From positions 23,830-87,829 of IMG/VR virus record IMGVR_UViG_3300025030_000070: 64,000 bases of DNA; one strand, written 5' to 3'. This DNA comes from a virus. The notes beneath the pieces were generated by a model, which made no database searches, was not told where the DNA came from, and worked only from the letters and a program-made list of their open reading frames with translations. Shown here piece by piece: positions 15,941 to 24,723 of this stretch. The translations under genes were made by a program, and so were the position numbers. Numbering within the stretch: the first letter of the stretch is position 1; every line of letters starts with the position of its first letter.

Positions 15941-18451
15941 ATGACTAAAAAAATCATAATGAGGGGACCTTTTTTGAGCCAAAGCGGTTATGGTGTTCAG
16001 AGTCGTTTTGCTCTTTCCGCTCTTCGAAAGTTTCCAGAACGATTTGACATATATCTCATTAATACCCCTTGGGGTAGAACAAGTTGGACATGGGAAGATA
16101 CAGAAGAGCGCCGCTGGATTGATCAAATTCTTCAAAAAACTCTTGTTTATCAACAACAAGGTGGACAGTTTGATATATCATTACAAGTTTGTATCCCAAA
16201 TGAGTGGAAAAAAATGGCTCCAATTAATATTGGATATACTGCTGGAATTGAAACAACTAAAATTTCACCTCAATGGTTTCAGGGATGTTTCAATGTAAAC
16301 AAAATTCTATTAACATCTAATCATTCTAAATTTGGTTTTACCAATGCGCAGTTTCCAGCGACAGATAATGTTACAGGAAGACAATTTGTTGCCAAACTTG
16401 AGATGCCAATGGAAGTTGTTCCTTATCCGGTTAGAATTGTAGAACCAAAACCAATTAATGTTGATTTTAAGTATGATTTTAATTTTCTAACTGTAGCTCA
16501 ATGGGGACCACGAAAGAATGTTGAAAATACAATTAAATGGTTCGTTGAAGAGTTTATGAATAAAGAAGTTGGATTAATATTGAAAGTCAATTCCGTTAAT
16601 CAATCATTAATGGATAGAGAAATGACTCAAAATAGAGTTAATGATGTTTTATCTCAATTTAATGGAAAAGAACGAAAATGTGCTATACATCTTTTACATG
16701 GAGATTTAAGAGAGGAAGAAATGACTTTTCTTTATAGACATCCAAAAATTAAAGCTTTCATTAGTTTAACGCACGGAGAAGGTTTCTGCGGATTGGACTA
16801 TACTCCAATTATTACAGACAAAGGACTTAAGAAATTGATCGATATTAAATCTGGAGATTTAGTATTGACTCATAGAAATCGATATCGAAAAGTTATAACT
16901 CCTATGTCTCGTGAATATTCTGGCGAGATGATTAAAATTGTTCCATATTGTGCAGTACCTATGGAACCAATTGTTTTAACGCCGAATCACAATGTTTACA
17001 TTTATGATAATAAAAATAAAGAATTCTTGTGGAAAAGAAGCGATGAATTAAAACAAAATGACTATTTGGTTTTGCCAAAAATGTCAAAAAAAGAAAATAT
17101 CATTAACAATATTGATATATTTGAACACGTAAAAAATGAAAAAAATTTAGTACTAAACGATGAAGATATTTTTTATATGCATTCAAATAAACTTGGCCTA
17201 AAAATAAAAAATAATATCAATATTGATAAAAAATTTGGTAGATTGTGTGGATGGTTTTTAGCCGAAGGATGTGTATCTGATGATAGAATTATTGCTTTTT
17301 CTCTTCATGATAAAGAAATTGATTCTTTTGGAAAAGAAATTATCAATTGCATGAAAGATATATTCGGGATAGAACATTTTAGGATAGAAAAAAGAAAAAA
17401 TAAAAAATGTTCTGTTATTGTATTTCACAATAAAATTGTGGCTTTATTTTTCAAATCTTTATTGGGAAATAAATCAAAAAATAAAGTTATTAGTGATTGC
17501 GTTTTCTCGTTTCCTAATGAATTTAAAGAGGGAATGATTACTGCTTTATTTGAAGGAGATGGATATATTAATACTAAAAATTACAAGAATCCATCTATAG
17601 AGGTACAACTTGTCAATAAAACATTATTGAGACAAATTAGAATATTATTATTAGAACAAGGAATATTATGTTCCTATAAAATGTGCACCCGAGAAGGAAT
17701 TATTAAAGAAAAATGGAATTACAAGAGTGAAATTCATTCGTTAGTTATTGGAAAAAAAGAAAGTATTAATAAATTTGTAACCATGTTAAATAAACATACT
17801 TCTAATACTGTAATATACGACACACTGCAGTTGGCAGATTCGTTTAATGAAAAACAATCTGGAAGAACTAAAGAAAAAGAAGATTGTTTTTTGCTGAGAA
17901 TAAAAAATATTACTAAATTTCAGCACGCTGGTAAAGTATTCAACCTTTCTGTTGAAGAAGACGAAACTTATTGTACTGAAAATTTTATGGTGCACAACTG
18001 TCTTCCAATGTTTGAATCAGCATATAATGGATTGCCGATAGTTGCCCCCGCATGGAGTGGACAAAATGATTTTATTTATATGCCAATAAAAGATAAGAAA
18101 AAGAATAAAATCAAAAATACATGTATGATTTCTAACGTAGCGTACGATATTAAAAATGTTCAACCAGAAGCAGTTTGGGATGGAATAATTATTCCTGATG
18201 CACAATGGTGCTTTCCTAGAGAAATTGATGCTAAACAACAAATGAGGGAAGTTTACAAAAATTATGGTTCTTGTAAATCGCGAGCAAACAAACTTCAAGA
18301 ATATGTGTTAGACAAATTTGATTCCGATAAGATGTTGACACATTTCGCCGATTGTGTAGATGAATATTATCCAATTGTAGATATTGCGGATTTTCTGAAA
18401 GAAGAAAAAGAAGTTAATCCCTTATTGAAAGAAGTTATTGCGTATGATTAA
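15941..18451 (+). CDS. GT4-type glycosyltransferase interrupted by an intein
   Basis: 836 codons, giving a 432-residue protein after removal of the intein (residues 283-686). The N-terminal domain starts IIMRGPFLSQSGYGVQSRFA, a typical GT-B glycine loop. The C-terminal donor domain begins near 180 (NFLTVAQWGPRKN) and contains LTHGEGF, which is cut by the intein from CLPMFESAYNGLPIVAP. Joined, the two form EGFCLPMFE, the E-x7-E active site of GT4 enzymes. Without protein splicing the enzyme cannot have a working donor site. AGGA lies nine bases before the ATG. It is part of the sugar gene run; the next gene starts inside its last eight bases. Confidence 0.88.
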   Translation: MTKKIIMRGPFLSQSGYGVQSRFALSALRKFPERFDIYLINTPWGRTSWTWEDTEERRWIDQILQKTLVYQQQGGQFDISLQVCIPNEWKKMAPINIGYTAGIETTKISPQWFQGCFNVNKILLTSNHSKFGFTNAQFPATDNVTGRQFVAKLEMPMEVVPYPVRIVEPKPINVDFKYDFNFLTVAQWGPRKNVENTIKWFVEEFMNKEVGLILKVNSVNQSLMDREMTQNRVNDVLSQFNGKERKCAIHLLHGDLREEEMTFLYRHPKIKAFISLTHGEGFCGLDYTPIITDKGLKKLIDIKSGDLVLTHRNRYRKVITPMSREYSGEMIKIVPYCAVPMEPIVLTPNHNVYIYDNKNKEFLWKRSDELKQNDYLVLPKMSKKENIINNIDIFEHVKNEKNLVLNDEDIFYMHSNKLGLKIKNNINIDKKFGRLCGWFLAEGCVSDDRIIAFSLHDKEIDSFGKEIINCMKDIFGIEHFRIEKRKNKKCSVIVFHNKIVALFFKSLLGNKSKNKVISDCVFSFPNEFKEGMITALFEGDGYINTKNYKNPSIEVQLVNKTLLRQIRILLLEQGILCSYKMCTREGIIKEKWNYKSEIHSLVIGKKESINKFVTMLNKHTSNTVIYDTLQLADSFNEKQSGRTKEKEDCFLLRIKNITKFQHAGKVFNLSVEEDETYCTENFMVHNCLPMFESAYNGLPIVAPAWSGQNDFIYMPIKDKKKNKIKNTCMISNVAYDIKNVQPEAVWDGIIIPDAQWCFPREIDAKQQMREVYKNYGSCKSRANKLQEYVLDKFDSDKMLTHFADCVDEYYPIVDIADFLKEEKEVNPLLKEVIAYD
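16787..17998 (+). mobile_element. Class 1 intein with LAGLIDADG endonuclease, in a glycosyltransferase
   Basis: 404 residues. It starts with Cys1 (CGLDYTPIITDKGLKKLIDI), has a block-B-type LTPNHNVYI, and ends with VFNLSVEEDETYCTENFMVHN-type block F/G residues before a Cys+1 extein residue, so all class 1 splicing residues are present. The endonuclease domain has two LAGLIDADG-type helices, LCGWFLAEGCVS and MITALFEGDGYI. The insertion site lies between Phe and Cys of the enzyme's E-x7-E donor-binding motif, the most conserved part of the host protein, which is typical of homing elements that choose sites that cannot be lost. Confidence 0.88.
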
Positions 18452-20108
18452 TACTAAAAAAGTTGTTTATGTTGCTGACTATTTTGCTAATGAAATCTGT
18501 GGCGGTGCCGAGTTGTGCGCAGAAGAACAAATAAAGTCTCTGCAGAAACGTGGATTCGAATTAGAAAAACTTAAAAGTGTTGAATGTACTTCTAACTTGC
18601 TAAAAGACAATAAAGATTGTTTTTGGATAATATCAAATTTTATGCTATTACCAGAAGATAGTAAACAAACACTGATTAATGAAAAAATAAATTATTTGAT
18701 AGTTGAAAATGATTGGAAGGCATTCAAATCAAATAACCCAGCATTATTTCCAAATCTTGTTGTTCCTGAAGATCAAATACAGAATAAACAATTTTTTAAA
18801 TCAGCGAAAGCAGTTTTTTGTCAAAGCAAGATGCATGCTGAAATAATGGAGAAAAATCTTCTTCTCAAAAATATTGTCAATATTGGATGTAATATATGGT
18901 CTGATGAAGCAGTTGAAGTCCTTCGCAACAATATTGGAAAAAAGAAGAATAGAAAAGTTGGTATTATCCAATCCAATAATAAAAATAAAGGCATGCCCGA
19001 AGCAATACAATATTGTAAAAAGAATAAAATAAATTATGAATTAATTCCATTTTGTGATCAAGATAGATTTTTTGATGAACTTGCCAAAACAGAAACGTTG
19101 GTGTTTTTTCCTACATGGATTGAAACATTTTGTAGGGTCGCGATTGAAGCTAGAATTCTAGGTTGTAAATTAATAACAAACAAAGCTTTAGGATGCGCAT
19201 CAGAAGATTTTTTCAAATTAAAGGGCGAAGAGTTATTAGAATATATTGCCGGAAGAAAAGAAAAAACAATTGATTTGTTTGAGAAAGTAATCAAAGATAA
19301 AGAAGTGGAAAAATTTAATTCAGTAAAACTTCCCAAAGTTTCAGTTATTACGACAATCTATAAAGCAAAGGAACATATTAAAGGTTTTATGGATTCGTTT
19401 GTAGCACAAACAATATCAGACGATTCTGAATTAATCATTATCGATGCCAATTCTCCAGATGATGAAGTCTCAATAATTTCGAAATATATACAAGTGCATA
19501 CAGACAATATTAAATATATTAGAAAAAACACCCAAATAACTCCAATGGAAGCATTTAATGAAGCAACGAAACTTGCGTCCGGGGAATTTATAGCATGTGT
19601 GTTGGCTGATGATAGGATGGCGAACGATCATTTAGAAACACTAGCAAAACACTTAATGTTGAATCCAGAAATCGATTTGGTATATGGGGATTGTCTTCAA
19701 ACGACAAAACCTAATGAAACAGTTGAACAAAATTCTTCAAAAGGAAGATTGTATGAACACTCTCGAATGGATTTTTCCAGAGAAAATATGATCAAATGTC
19801 TTCCCGGACCCCTACCTCTATATCGTAAATCTATTCACGATAAAGCGGGACTATGGGATGAAAAACTCAAACACGCTGGAGATTGGGAGTTATGGTTGCG
19901 AGCTGTTAGAGCTGGTTCTCTTTTTAAGAAGGTTAATAAAATATTGGGACTTTATTATTATAATCCAGACGGATTAAGCACAAGTTCCGATCCAGACAAA
20001 ATGCTTCGTCGAAGGCGCGAAGAACGTGATGTTTTCCATGAATTTAAAGATGTTATAGGAGAGTCAAATTATAATACCTTTAAAGAATACTTTGACAGTG
20101 TTGAATAA
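18444..20108 (+). CDS. Two-domain GT-B / GT2 glycosyltransferase
   Basis: 554 residues from ATG 18444, overlapping the previous stop by eight bases. Residues 1-285 resemble a GT-B enzyme (VVYVADYFANEICGGAELC at the start, RKVGIIQSNNKNKG, and an FFPTWIETFCRVAIEARILG donor region). Residues about 298-554 are a GT-A/GT2 domain: PKVSVITTIYKAKEHI, then ACVLADDRM with the DD metal site, and DWELWLRAV near the catalytic-base position. One polypeptide could therefore add two sugars, or one domain may be only structural. Donors are unknown. It fits the polysaccharide operon. Confidence 0.8.
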   Translation: MINTKKVVYVADYFANEICGGAELCAEEQIKSLQKRGFELEKLKSVECTSNLLKDNKDCFWIISNFMLLPEDSKQTLINEKINYLIVENDWKAFKSNNPALFPNLVVPEDQIQNKQFFKSAKAVFCQSKMHAEIMEKNLLLKNIVNIGCNIWSDEAVEVLRNNIGKKKNRKVGIIQSNNKNKGMPEAIQYCKKNKINYELIPFCDQDRFFDELAKTETLVFFPTWIETFCRVAIEARILGCKLITNKALGCASEDFFKLKGEELLEYIAGRKEKTIDLFEKVIKDKEVEKFNSVKLPKVSVITTIYKAKEHIKGFMDSFVAQTISDDSELIIIDANSPDDEVSIISKYIQVHTDNIKYIRKNTQITPMEAFNEATKLASGEFIACVLADDRMANDHLETLAKHLMLNPEIDLVYGDCLQTTKPNETVEQNSSKGRLYEHSRMDFSRENMIKCLPGPLPLYRKSIHDKAGLWDEKLKHAGDWELWLRAVRAGSLFKKVNKILGLYYYNPDGLSTSSDPDKMLRRRREERDVFHEFKDVIGESNYNTFKEYFDSVE

Positions 20109-20182
20109 AAATGTTACACAATTATTGTTCTATTCATATGGGATATGTGTGTTGTAGTTGTAATGGGAATCGAGGAGAAAAA

Positions 20183-20605
20183 ATGACAGAGAAGAAAAGG
20201 AGATATTTGCCATCGCTATCAGACTTGATAGATAGGATGTCGATAGATCAGTTGAAAGAAGTTAGAATTCCTGAACATAAAGCAGCGTACGCGCAAGAAA
20301 TAAAGGACATAATGTATGATATTGATCTATTTTTAGATGAAATTCCAGTAGCGCTCAATGCTGACATCATTCGTAATATCATTATCCTTGCGCACTATAA
20401 CAATCATATCTGGTATAATGAAAGTGAAGCAAGAAAAGGCAATAAAGACGGAAGTAAGCTTTTATTGTCACATTCTTTGAATGGAGTAAGAAATAGAGCT
20501 AAAAATAATATTGAATATCAAGTCAAAGGAAGAATTGATCATAAAGTTGATTGCTTGGCATCAGAATATTCTGATTGGGAACCAAGCTGGAATAGTGAGG
20601 AATAA
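20183..20605 (+). CDS. Conserved-type phage protein, unknown function
   Basis: 140 residues from ATG 20183, chosen because CGAGGAG lies eight bases upstream; an earlier in-frame ATG at 20111 lacks such a site. The start PSLSDLIDRMSIDQLKEVRI and the repeated acidic helices (YAQEIKDIMYDIDLFLDE) resemble a widespread all-helical phage protein whose function I do not know. It is not a sugar enzyme by sequence and interrupts that gene run. It stops three bases before the next ATG. Confidence 0.55.
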   Translation: MTEKKRRYLPSLSDLIDRMSIDQLKEVRIPEHKAAYAQEIKDIMYDIDLFLDEIPVALNADIIRNIIILAHYNNHIWYNESEARKGNKDGSKLLLSHSLNGVRNRAKNNIEYQVKGRIDHKVDCLASEYSDWEPSWNSEE

Positions 20606-20608
20606 AAT

Positions 20609-21553
20609 ATGAGATATCTTATATCCGGAGCAGCGGGATATATTGGTTCTAATCTAGTTGGCAAAATTTTAGAACAGGACTATCCATTCGGTGAAGTTAC
20701 AGCACTAGACTCACTTCTTTACGATAAAACTTCTCTTCTTCAGTACGCAAATGATGATAGATTCAATTTTGTTAAAGGTGATGTACGAGATAAAGAGTTG
20801 CTTGGTTTTTTATTAAAAAATCATGATGTTATTATTTCTCTCGCTGCTTTAGTCGGCGCTCCATTATGTGATAAACGTCCACAAGAAGCGTGGGACATTC
20901 ATCACGGAGCTAATGAATTCCTTGCCAATAACAAATCAAAAGATCAATTACTTTTGGTTCCAAATTCGAATTCTGGTTATGGAACTACTGATGGGACTTC
21001 AACGATAACAGAAAAAGATCCACTTAATCCGATATCTGTTTATGGAAAATCAAAATGCGCTGGCGAAGAAGCAATTCGGCAAGTCGAGAACCATTGTTCG
21101 ATGAGACTTGCTACAGTGTTTGGTCCATCGTCAAGGATGCGAACTGATTTGCTTGTGAACAATCTTGTGTTAAAGGCAATGAGAGAAAAAGTTCTTATTG
21201 TATATGAAGGCTCATACATGCGTAATTATATACATATTGATGATGCGTGTAATGCTTTTATATTCGCCATAAATAATTGGGATAAGTGTAAAAATGAAGT
21301 ATTTAACGTTGGAAATGATAAACTCAATATGAGTAAACTTCAGCTTTGTCAAAAAATTTCTGAACATATTCCATTGGAAATTATTGAAGCACAAATAACA
21401 AAGGATCCTGATTGTCGGAATTATATTATTAGTAGTCAAAAATTCTATGATAAAGGATTTAGTTGCCGTACTGATCTAGATGAAGGCATTATACAACTCA
21501 AAACTGTGTACGAAATGTTAAATGATGATTTTATAATCTATGCCAACTATTGA
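20609..21553 (+). CDS. NAD-dependent sugar epimerase/dehydratase (extended SDR)
   Basis: 314 residues. The Rossmann nucleotide loop is SGAAGYIGSNL at 6-16, a DVRD segment and LAALVG follow, and the catalytic YGKSK lies near 148 with an upstream Asn-Ser-type NSNSGYG segment. This is the extended short-chain dehydrogenase fold that acts on nucleotide sugars. The exact substrate cannot be read from the motifs. GAGGAA lies just upstream of ATG 20609. Its last 14 bases overlap the flavoenzyme gene. Confidence 0.8.
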   Translation: MRYLISGAAGYIGSNLVGKILEQDYPFGEVTALDSLLYDKTSLLQYANDDRFNFVKGDVRDKELLGFLLKNHDVIISLAALVGAPLCDKRPQEAWDIHHGANEFLANNKSKDQLLLVPNSNSGYGTTDGTSTITEKDPLNPISVYGKSKCAGEEAIRQVENHCSMRLATVFGPSSRMRTDLLVNNLVLKAMREKVLIVYEGSYMRNYIHIDDACNAFIFAINNWDKCKNEVFNVGNDKLNMSKLQLCQKISEHIPLEIIEAQITKDPDCRNYIISSQKFYDKGFSCRTDLDEGIIQLKTVYEMLNDDFIIYANY

Positions 21554-22619
21554 TGCCGAAATTATTGTTATTGGTGCTGGAGTAATTGGTCTTGCTATAG
21601 CTGAACGCTTATCTCGTTCTGGGAAACAAGTAATCATTGTTGAAAAAGAAAACAGTTTTGGTCAACATACTTCAAGTAGAAATAGTGAAGTAATTCATTC
21701 TGGTATTTATTACCAAGCAAATAGTCTAAAATCAAAATTGTGTATTGAAGGCAATAAAATGCTTTATGATTTTGCTCATGAGCACAATATTCATCATAAG
21801 AAATGCGGAAAATTTATCATATGCCAAAAAGGAGAGGAAGGTTATTTAATTGATATCCTTTCCAACGGAAAGAGAAATGGCATTGAAGGGTTAACAATAG
21901 CGAAAGATAATATTCCTGATACTATAAAGTATAATACCGCTGTATGGGTGCCGTCTACTGGCATAATCGACTCTCATGCTTTAATGTATGAATTGAATAG
22001 ACAGATAGGACAGAGAAACAACGTATATGTTGGATTCGGATGTAATGTTCGGAGCATTCAATACGATCGCTATGAAGGTGGCACTTTTCGAGTTGGAATA
22101 GATGATTTTCATTTAACATCTAAAATTCTAATTAATTGTGCTGGGCTCTGGGCAGATAAAATAGCAAATTTGCTTTTTCCAAACCAATATAGATTGGAAT
22201 TCTGGAAAGGCGATTATTATAAAACAAATAAAATTAAAAATCTTAATCATTTAATTTATCCATTGCCTCGTTTTGATAGTTTGGGAATACATACTCGAAT
22301 TAATTTAGATGGTTCTGTTTCTTTTGGACCAAACGCTTATAGAGTATACGATGTTGATTACAATATTGATGAAAGATTTAAAGAAAGTTTTCTTTCATCT
22401 ATCAATGAATATATTGAATTAGGCGATGAAGATATATTTCCTGATTATAGTGGAATTCGTCCAAGACTTTCTGGTAATGAGGGCAATAAAAAAGATTTTA
22501 TAATCAAGAATGAAATTGACAATGGTTTCCGCAATATGATAAACTTGATTGGAATAGAATCACCTGGGCTTACTTGCTGTTTATCGATAGCAAAATACGT
22601 TGAAGGAATAATAGTATAA
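21540..22619 (+). CDS. FAD-dependent oxidoreductase, L-2-hydroxyglutarate oxidase (LhgO)-like
   Basis: 359 residues. The N-terminal FAD fold is IIVIGAGVIGLAIAERLS at 8-25, followed by VIIVEKENSFGQHTSSRNSE, matching the LhgO/DAO family, then SEVIHSGIYY. Downstream LEFWKGDYY, a GIHTRINLDGSVSFGPN segment and the C-terminal GIESPGLT complete the pattern of L-2-hydroxyglutarate dehydrogenases. Family members oxidise L-2-hydroxyglutarate or similar hydroxyacids at the membrane. Such a gene is unusual in a phage; it may act on a modified sugar or acid in this locus. It overlaps the upstream gene by 14 bases. Confidence 0.75.
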   Translation: MPTIDAEIIVIGAGVIGLAIAERLSRSGKQVIIVEKENSFGQHTSSRNSEVIHSGIYYQANSLKSKLCIEGNKMLYDFAHEHNIHHKKCGKFIICQKGEEGYLIDILSNGKRNGIEGLTIAKDNIPDTIKYNTAVWVPSTGIIDSHALMYELNRQIGQRNNVYVGFGCNVRSIQYDRYEGGTFRVGIDDFHLTSKILINCAGLWADKIANLLFPNQYRLEFWKGDYYKTNKIKNLNHLIYPLPRFDSLGIHTRINLDGSVSFGPNAYRVYDVDYNIDERFKESFLSSINEYIELGDEDIFPDYSGIRPRLSGNEGNKKDFIIKNEIDNGFRNMINLIGIESPGLTCCLSIAKYVEGIIV

Positions 22620-22654
22620 AATGGTTTCTGTAAAATATAAAAATAGGAGAGAAA

Positions 22655-23386
22655 ATGAAATTTATTTTTAGTTTTTTGTTTGTAGTGCTTTTGTCGTCTT
22701 GTAATTTTGAAGCGGATTATAATAATTCTATTTCCGGACTTCATTCTTGGAATGGATATCATTGGGCAAGAACGTCAAATCCTTTCACTTTGAATTTACG
22801 AGATAATGTATCAACTACGTGGGATCCATATTTAAATGAAGCCTCATACGATTGGAGTTTGTCTTCCGTATTGGATACAACTGTAATGCTATTTAATGGA
22901 AGATCTTGTAGGATTTCTGCTGGTTCTATTTTGATTTGTAATTCAAAGTATGGAAAAACAGGATGGCTTGGAATTGCCCAAATTTGGATTAGCGGTGAAC
23001 ATATTACGCAAGGCATTGTAAAAATGAATGACACTTATTTTAATATGCAGCAGTACAATACACCTGAACTTAGAAGACTTGTTATGTGTCAAGAGATAGG
23101 ACATACGCTAGGATTAAGTCATCAAGATGAGGATTTTTATAATATTCCTTTAGGAAGCTGTATGGATTATTCAAGCAATCCAGTTTTGAATCAACATCCA
23201 AATTTTCATGATTATGAAGAATTGGAATTGATTTATGAACACCTAGACACAACTACGACTGTTATTTCATCTACTTTAGATGGCAACAATTGGGGAAATA
23301 TCGTTTCTTCCGGTGAAAAATCTAGGATTCATATTTTGTGTGAAGATAGGGAGTGTTTGATAACTCACGTATTTGAGGTAGAATAA
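22655..23386 (+). CDS. Metzincin-like lipoprotein with variant zinc site
   Basis: 243 residues with a lipoprotein signal (hydrophobic segment, then LLSSC, lipidated Cys16). The motif MCQEIGHTLGLSHQ at about 144-157 has the metzincin form HExxHxxGxxH, with the first His replaced by Gln146 and H150 and H156 kept. A GSCMDYS Met-turn follows about 20 residues on. The fold is therefore matrixin-like, but one zinc ligand is changed, so activity is uncertain; I have a memory that a CQE-type subgroup exists but cannot check it. It would be anchored in the envelope. AGGAGAG lies just before the ATG. Confidence 0.75.
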   Translation: MKFIFSFLFVVLLSSCNFEADYNNSISGLHSWNGYHWARTSNPFTLNLRDNVSTTWDPYLNEASYDWSLSSVLDTTVMLFNGRSCRISAGSILICNSKYGKTGWLGIAQIWISGEHITQGIVKMNDTYFNMQQYNTPELRRLVMCQEIGHTLGLSHQDEDFYNIPLGSCMDYSSNPVLNQHPNFHDYEELELIYEHLDTTTTVISSTLDGNNWGNIVSSGEKSRIHILCEDRECLITHVFEVE

Positions 23387-23432
23387 TTTGAGCTATAGTG
23401 AAAAAATAATAGGTGGAGAAGAAAGAAGAAAA

Positions 23433-23786
23433 ATGGATAATTCTGAAGAAAAACAACCATTGCAAATAACAGAAGCGGCAAAGGTAGAGTTTGTAAAATA
23501 TCTTGAAGAAAAAGAAGAGAGAGGACAATATATTCGTGTTGGAGTGATAGCAGGAGGTTGTTCGGGATATCGTTATCTTCTTGAAGATGGAACGTTAGAA
23601 GAAGGCGACCATGTTATTCCGATAGATGAAAGCAGAAAAGCTGTTTTAGTAGACCCAAAAAGTTTTATATTTCTTCAAAATGTTGTGTTAGATTATAGAG
23701 AAGGATTAATGGGATCAGGGTTTAAGTTTATCAACCAAAGCGCATCTCGTTGTTGTGGATGCGGCGAAAGTTTCTCATGTGGTTAG
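23433..23786 (+). CDS. IscA/ErpA/HesB-like A-type Fe-S carrier
   Basis: 117 residues from ATG 23433; a TTG at 23388 would add 15 residues. The family hallmarks are present: ITEAAKVEFVKYL at the start, GVIAGGCSGYRYLL with the first Cys, and the C-terminal CCGCGESFSCG with the paired cysteines. A-type carriers deliver Fe-S clusters to client proteins. Possible clients in this window are the radical SAM protein and the Cas4-like nuclease. Length is normal for the family, and all ligands are kept. Confidence 0.85.
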   Translation: MDNSEEKQPLQITEAAKVEFVKYLEEKEERGQYIRVGVIAGGCSGYRYLLEDGTLEEGDHVIPIDESRKAVLVDPKSFIFLQNVVLDYREGLMGSGFKFINQSASRCCGCGESFSCG

Positions 23787-23806
23787 ATATTTTTGGAAGG
23801 AATGAA

Positions 23807-23914
23807 ATGAGTAAAAAAGCACTTATCATTTTAATATTAGATTTGGACTATAGAGCGAAGTATTATGAACAAGAAACAAAAAGTTGGCTTGACAGAATGA
23901 TGGAAGGCGAGTAG
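23807..23914 (+). CDS. 35-residue ORF sharing a duplicated segment
   Basis: The reading frame ATG 23807-TAG 23914 encodes MSKKALIILILDLDYRAKYY and then EQETKSWLDRMMEGE. AAGGAA lies just upstream. Residues 8-27 are nearly identical to residues 42-61 of the protein at 28443, because 58 bases of DNA are shared with one mismatch. It looks like a 5'-truncated copy of that gene fused to a new start, so it may be a pseudogene fragment. Confidence 0.4.
   Translation: MSKKALIILILDLDYRAKYYEQETKSWLDRMMEGE
23830..23887 (+). repeat. 58-base duplicated segment, copy 1
   Basis: Bases 23830-23887 match 28568-28625 with a single mismatch (57 of 58), including 48 identical bases in a row. Similarity stops sharply on both sides. 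The copies lie about 4.7 kb apart, in direct orientation, and flank the radical SAM and thiamine-diphosphate genes. Confidence 0.9.
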
Positions 23915-23924
23915 GGTCTTAGGT

Positions 23925-24137
23925 ATGCACGAAATTATTGATATTGGTTGGGATATGGATGTTCCGTTTTCTATTGATAAAGCTGCTGATTATTGGTTTA
24001 ATGTTTATTGTCAATGTATAGAGTGTGGCGATTTTGTTCATCTCGAACAGGCAAGAATCAAGCTTGAACAGATATCAAAACTTCTTGGATATGACACTTT
24101 AGATATTTTTTTAAAAAAAGAATATGGAAATCATTAA
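23925..24137 (+). CDS. Small hypothetical protein
   Basis: 70 residues from ATG 23925. It starts HEIIDIGWDMDVPFSIDKAA and continues as two helices with an acidic, hydrophobic pattern and three Cys (YCQCIEC). No family recognised. It overlaps the next gene by 14 bases. The Cys cluster could bind metal, but only three Cys are present. Confidence 0.5.
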   Translation: MHEIIDIGWDMDVPFSIDKAADYWFNVYCQCIECGDFVHLEQARIKLEQISKLLGYDTLDIFLKKEYGNH

Positions 24138-24723
24138 TTACATTAATCAAAATATTCCAATATGGTGTATTTTGAAGGGAGATCATGCATGTCAGGATGT
24201 TGAGAAATTTCTTTCTGCGTCTATTATTAAATCTCCCAATTTTATTGATAATAAAGAAAACGAATTGCGAAAAATCTTTTTAAAAGAGACTAAAAATCGT
24301 AAATGGTTATTTGATTTTATTGAAAATAAATCATTCGCGCTAGTAAAATTGGAAAAAAAAGACATTGTAAATGTATTATCAGTGTGGAATAACGTACCAC
24401 TGTATAGACTTGCTAAAGAATACAAACGAGCATTTCTTAACAATAAGAAGGTCAAAATCAAAGGAGTGGTGAAAGATAAAGGTTCAGTGCGTGAAGTAAA
24501 TCGTAGAATGAAAACATTACCAAGCGTTTCTTTAGACACGAATTGGATGATTGATTTTAATCCTAGTATAGATTATCATCGATGTATTTGGATGAAACGT
24601 AAAGATGGACAATATCAAATAGTTGATGGAACACACAGAACTGTTGCAACAATATGGAAATATTTTTTAAAAAATAAAAAAACGAAAATGCCACCGTGGT
24701 ATGCAATAATGTTCGAAGAATAA
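24124..24723 (+). CDS. ParB/sulfiredoxin-like protein (DG-HR motif)
   Basis: 199 residues. The C-terminal third has YQIVDGTHRTVATIW, resembling the [D/N]G-x-HR-x-x-A nucleotide-binding motif of ParB-like/sulfiredoxin-fold proteins, preceded by a Trp- and Met-rich IWMKRKDGQ strand. The N-terminal part has no family I recognise. Such proteins can be nucleases or CTP-binding regulators; nothing in the context settles which. It is the last gene before a 193-base intergenic region. Confidence 0.45.
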   Translation: MEIINYINQNIPIWCILKGDHACQDVEKFLSASIIKSPNFIDNKENELRKIFLKETKNRKWLFDFIENKSFALVKLEKKDIVNVLSVWNNVPLYRLAKEYKRAFLNNKKVKIKGVVKDKGSVREVNRRMKTLPSVSLDTNWMIDFNPSIDYHRCIWMKRKDGQYQIVDGTHRTVATIWKYFLKNKKTKMPPWYAIMFEE

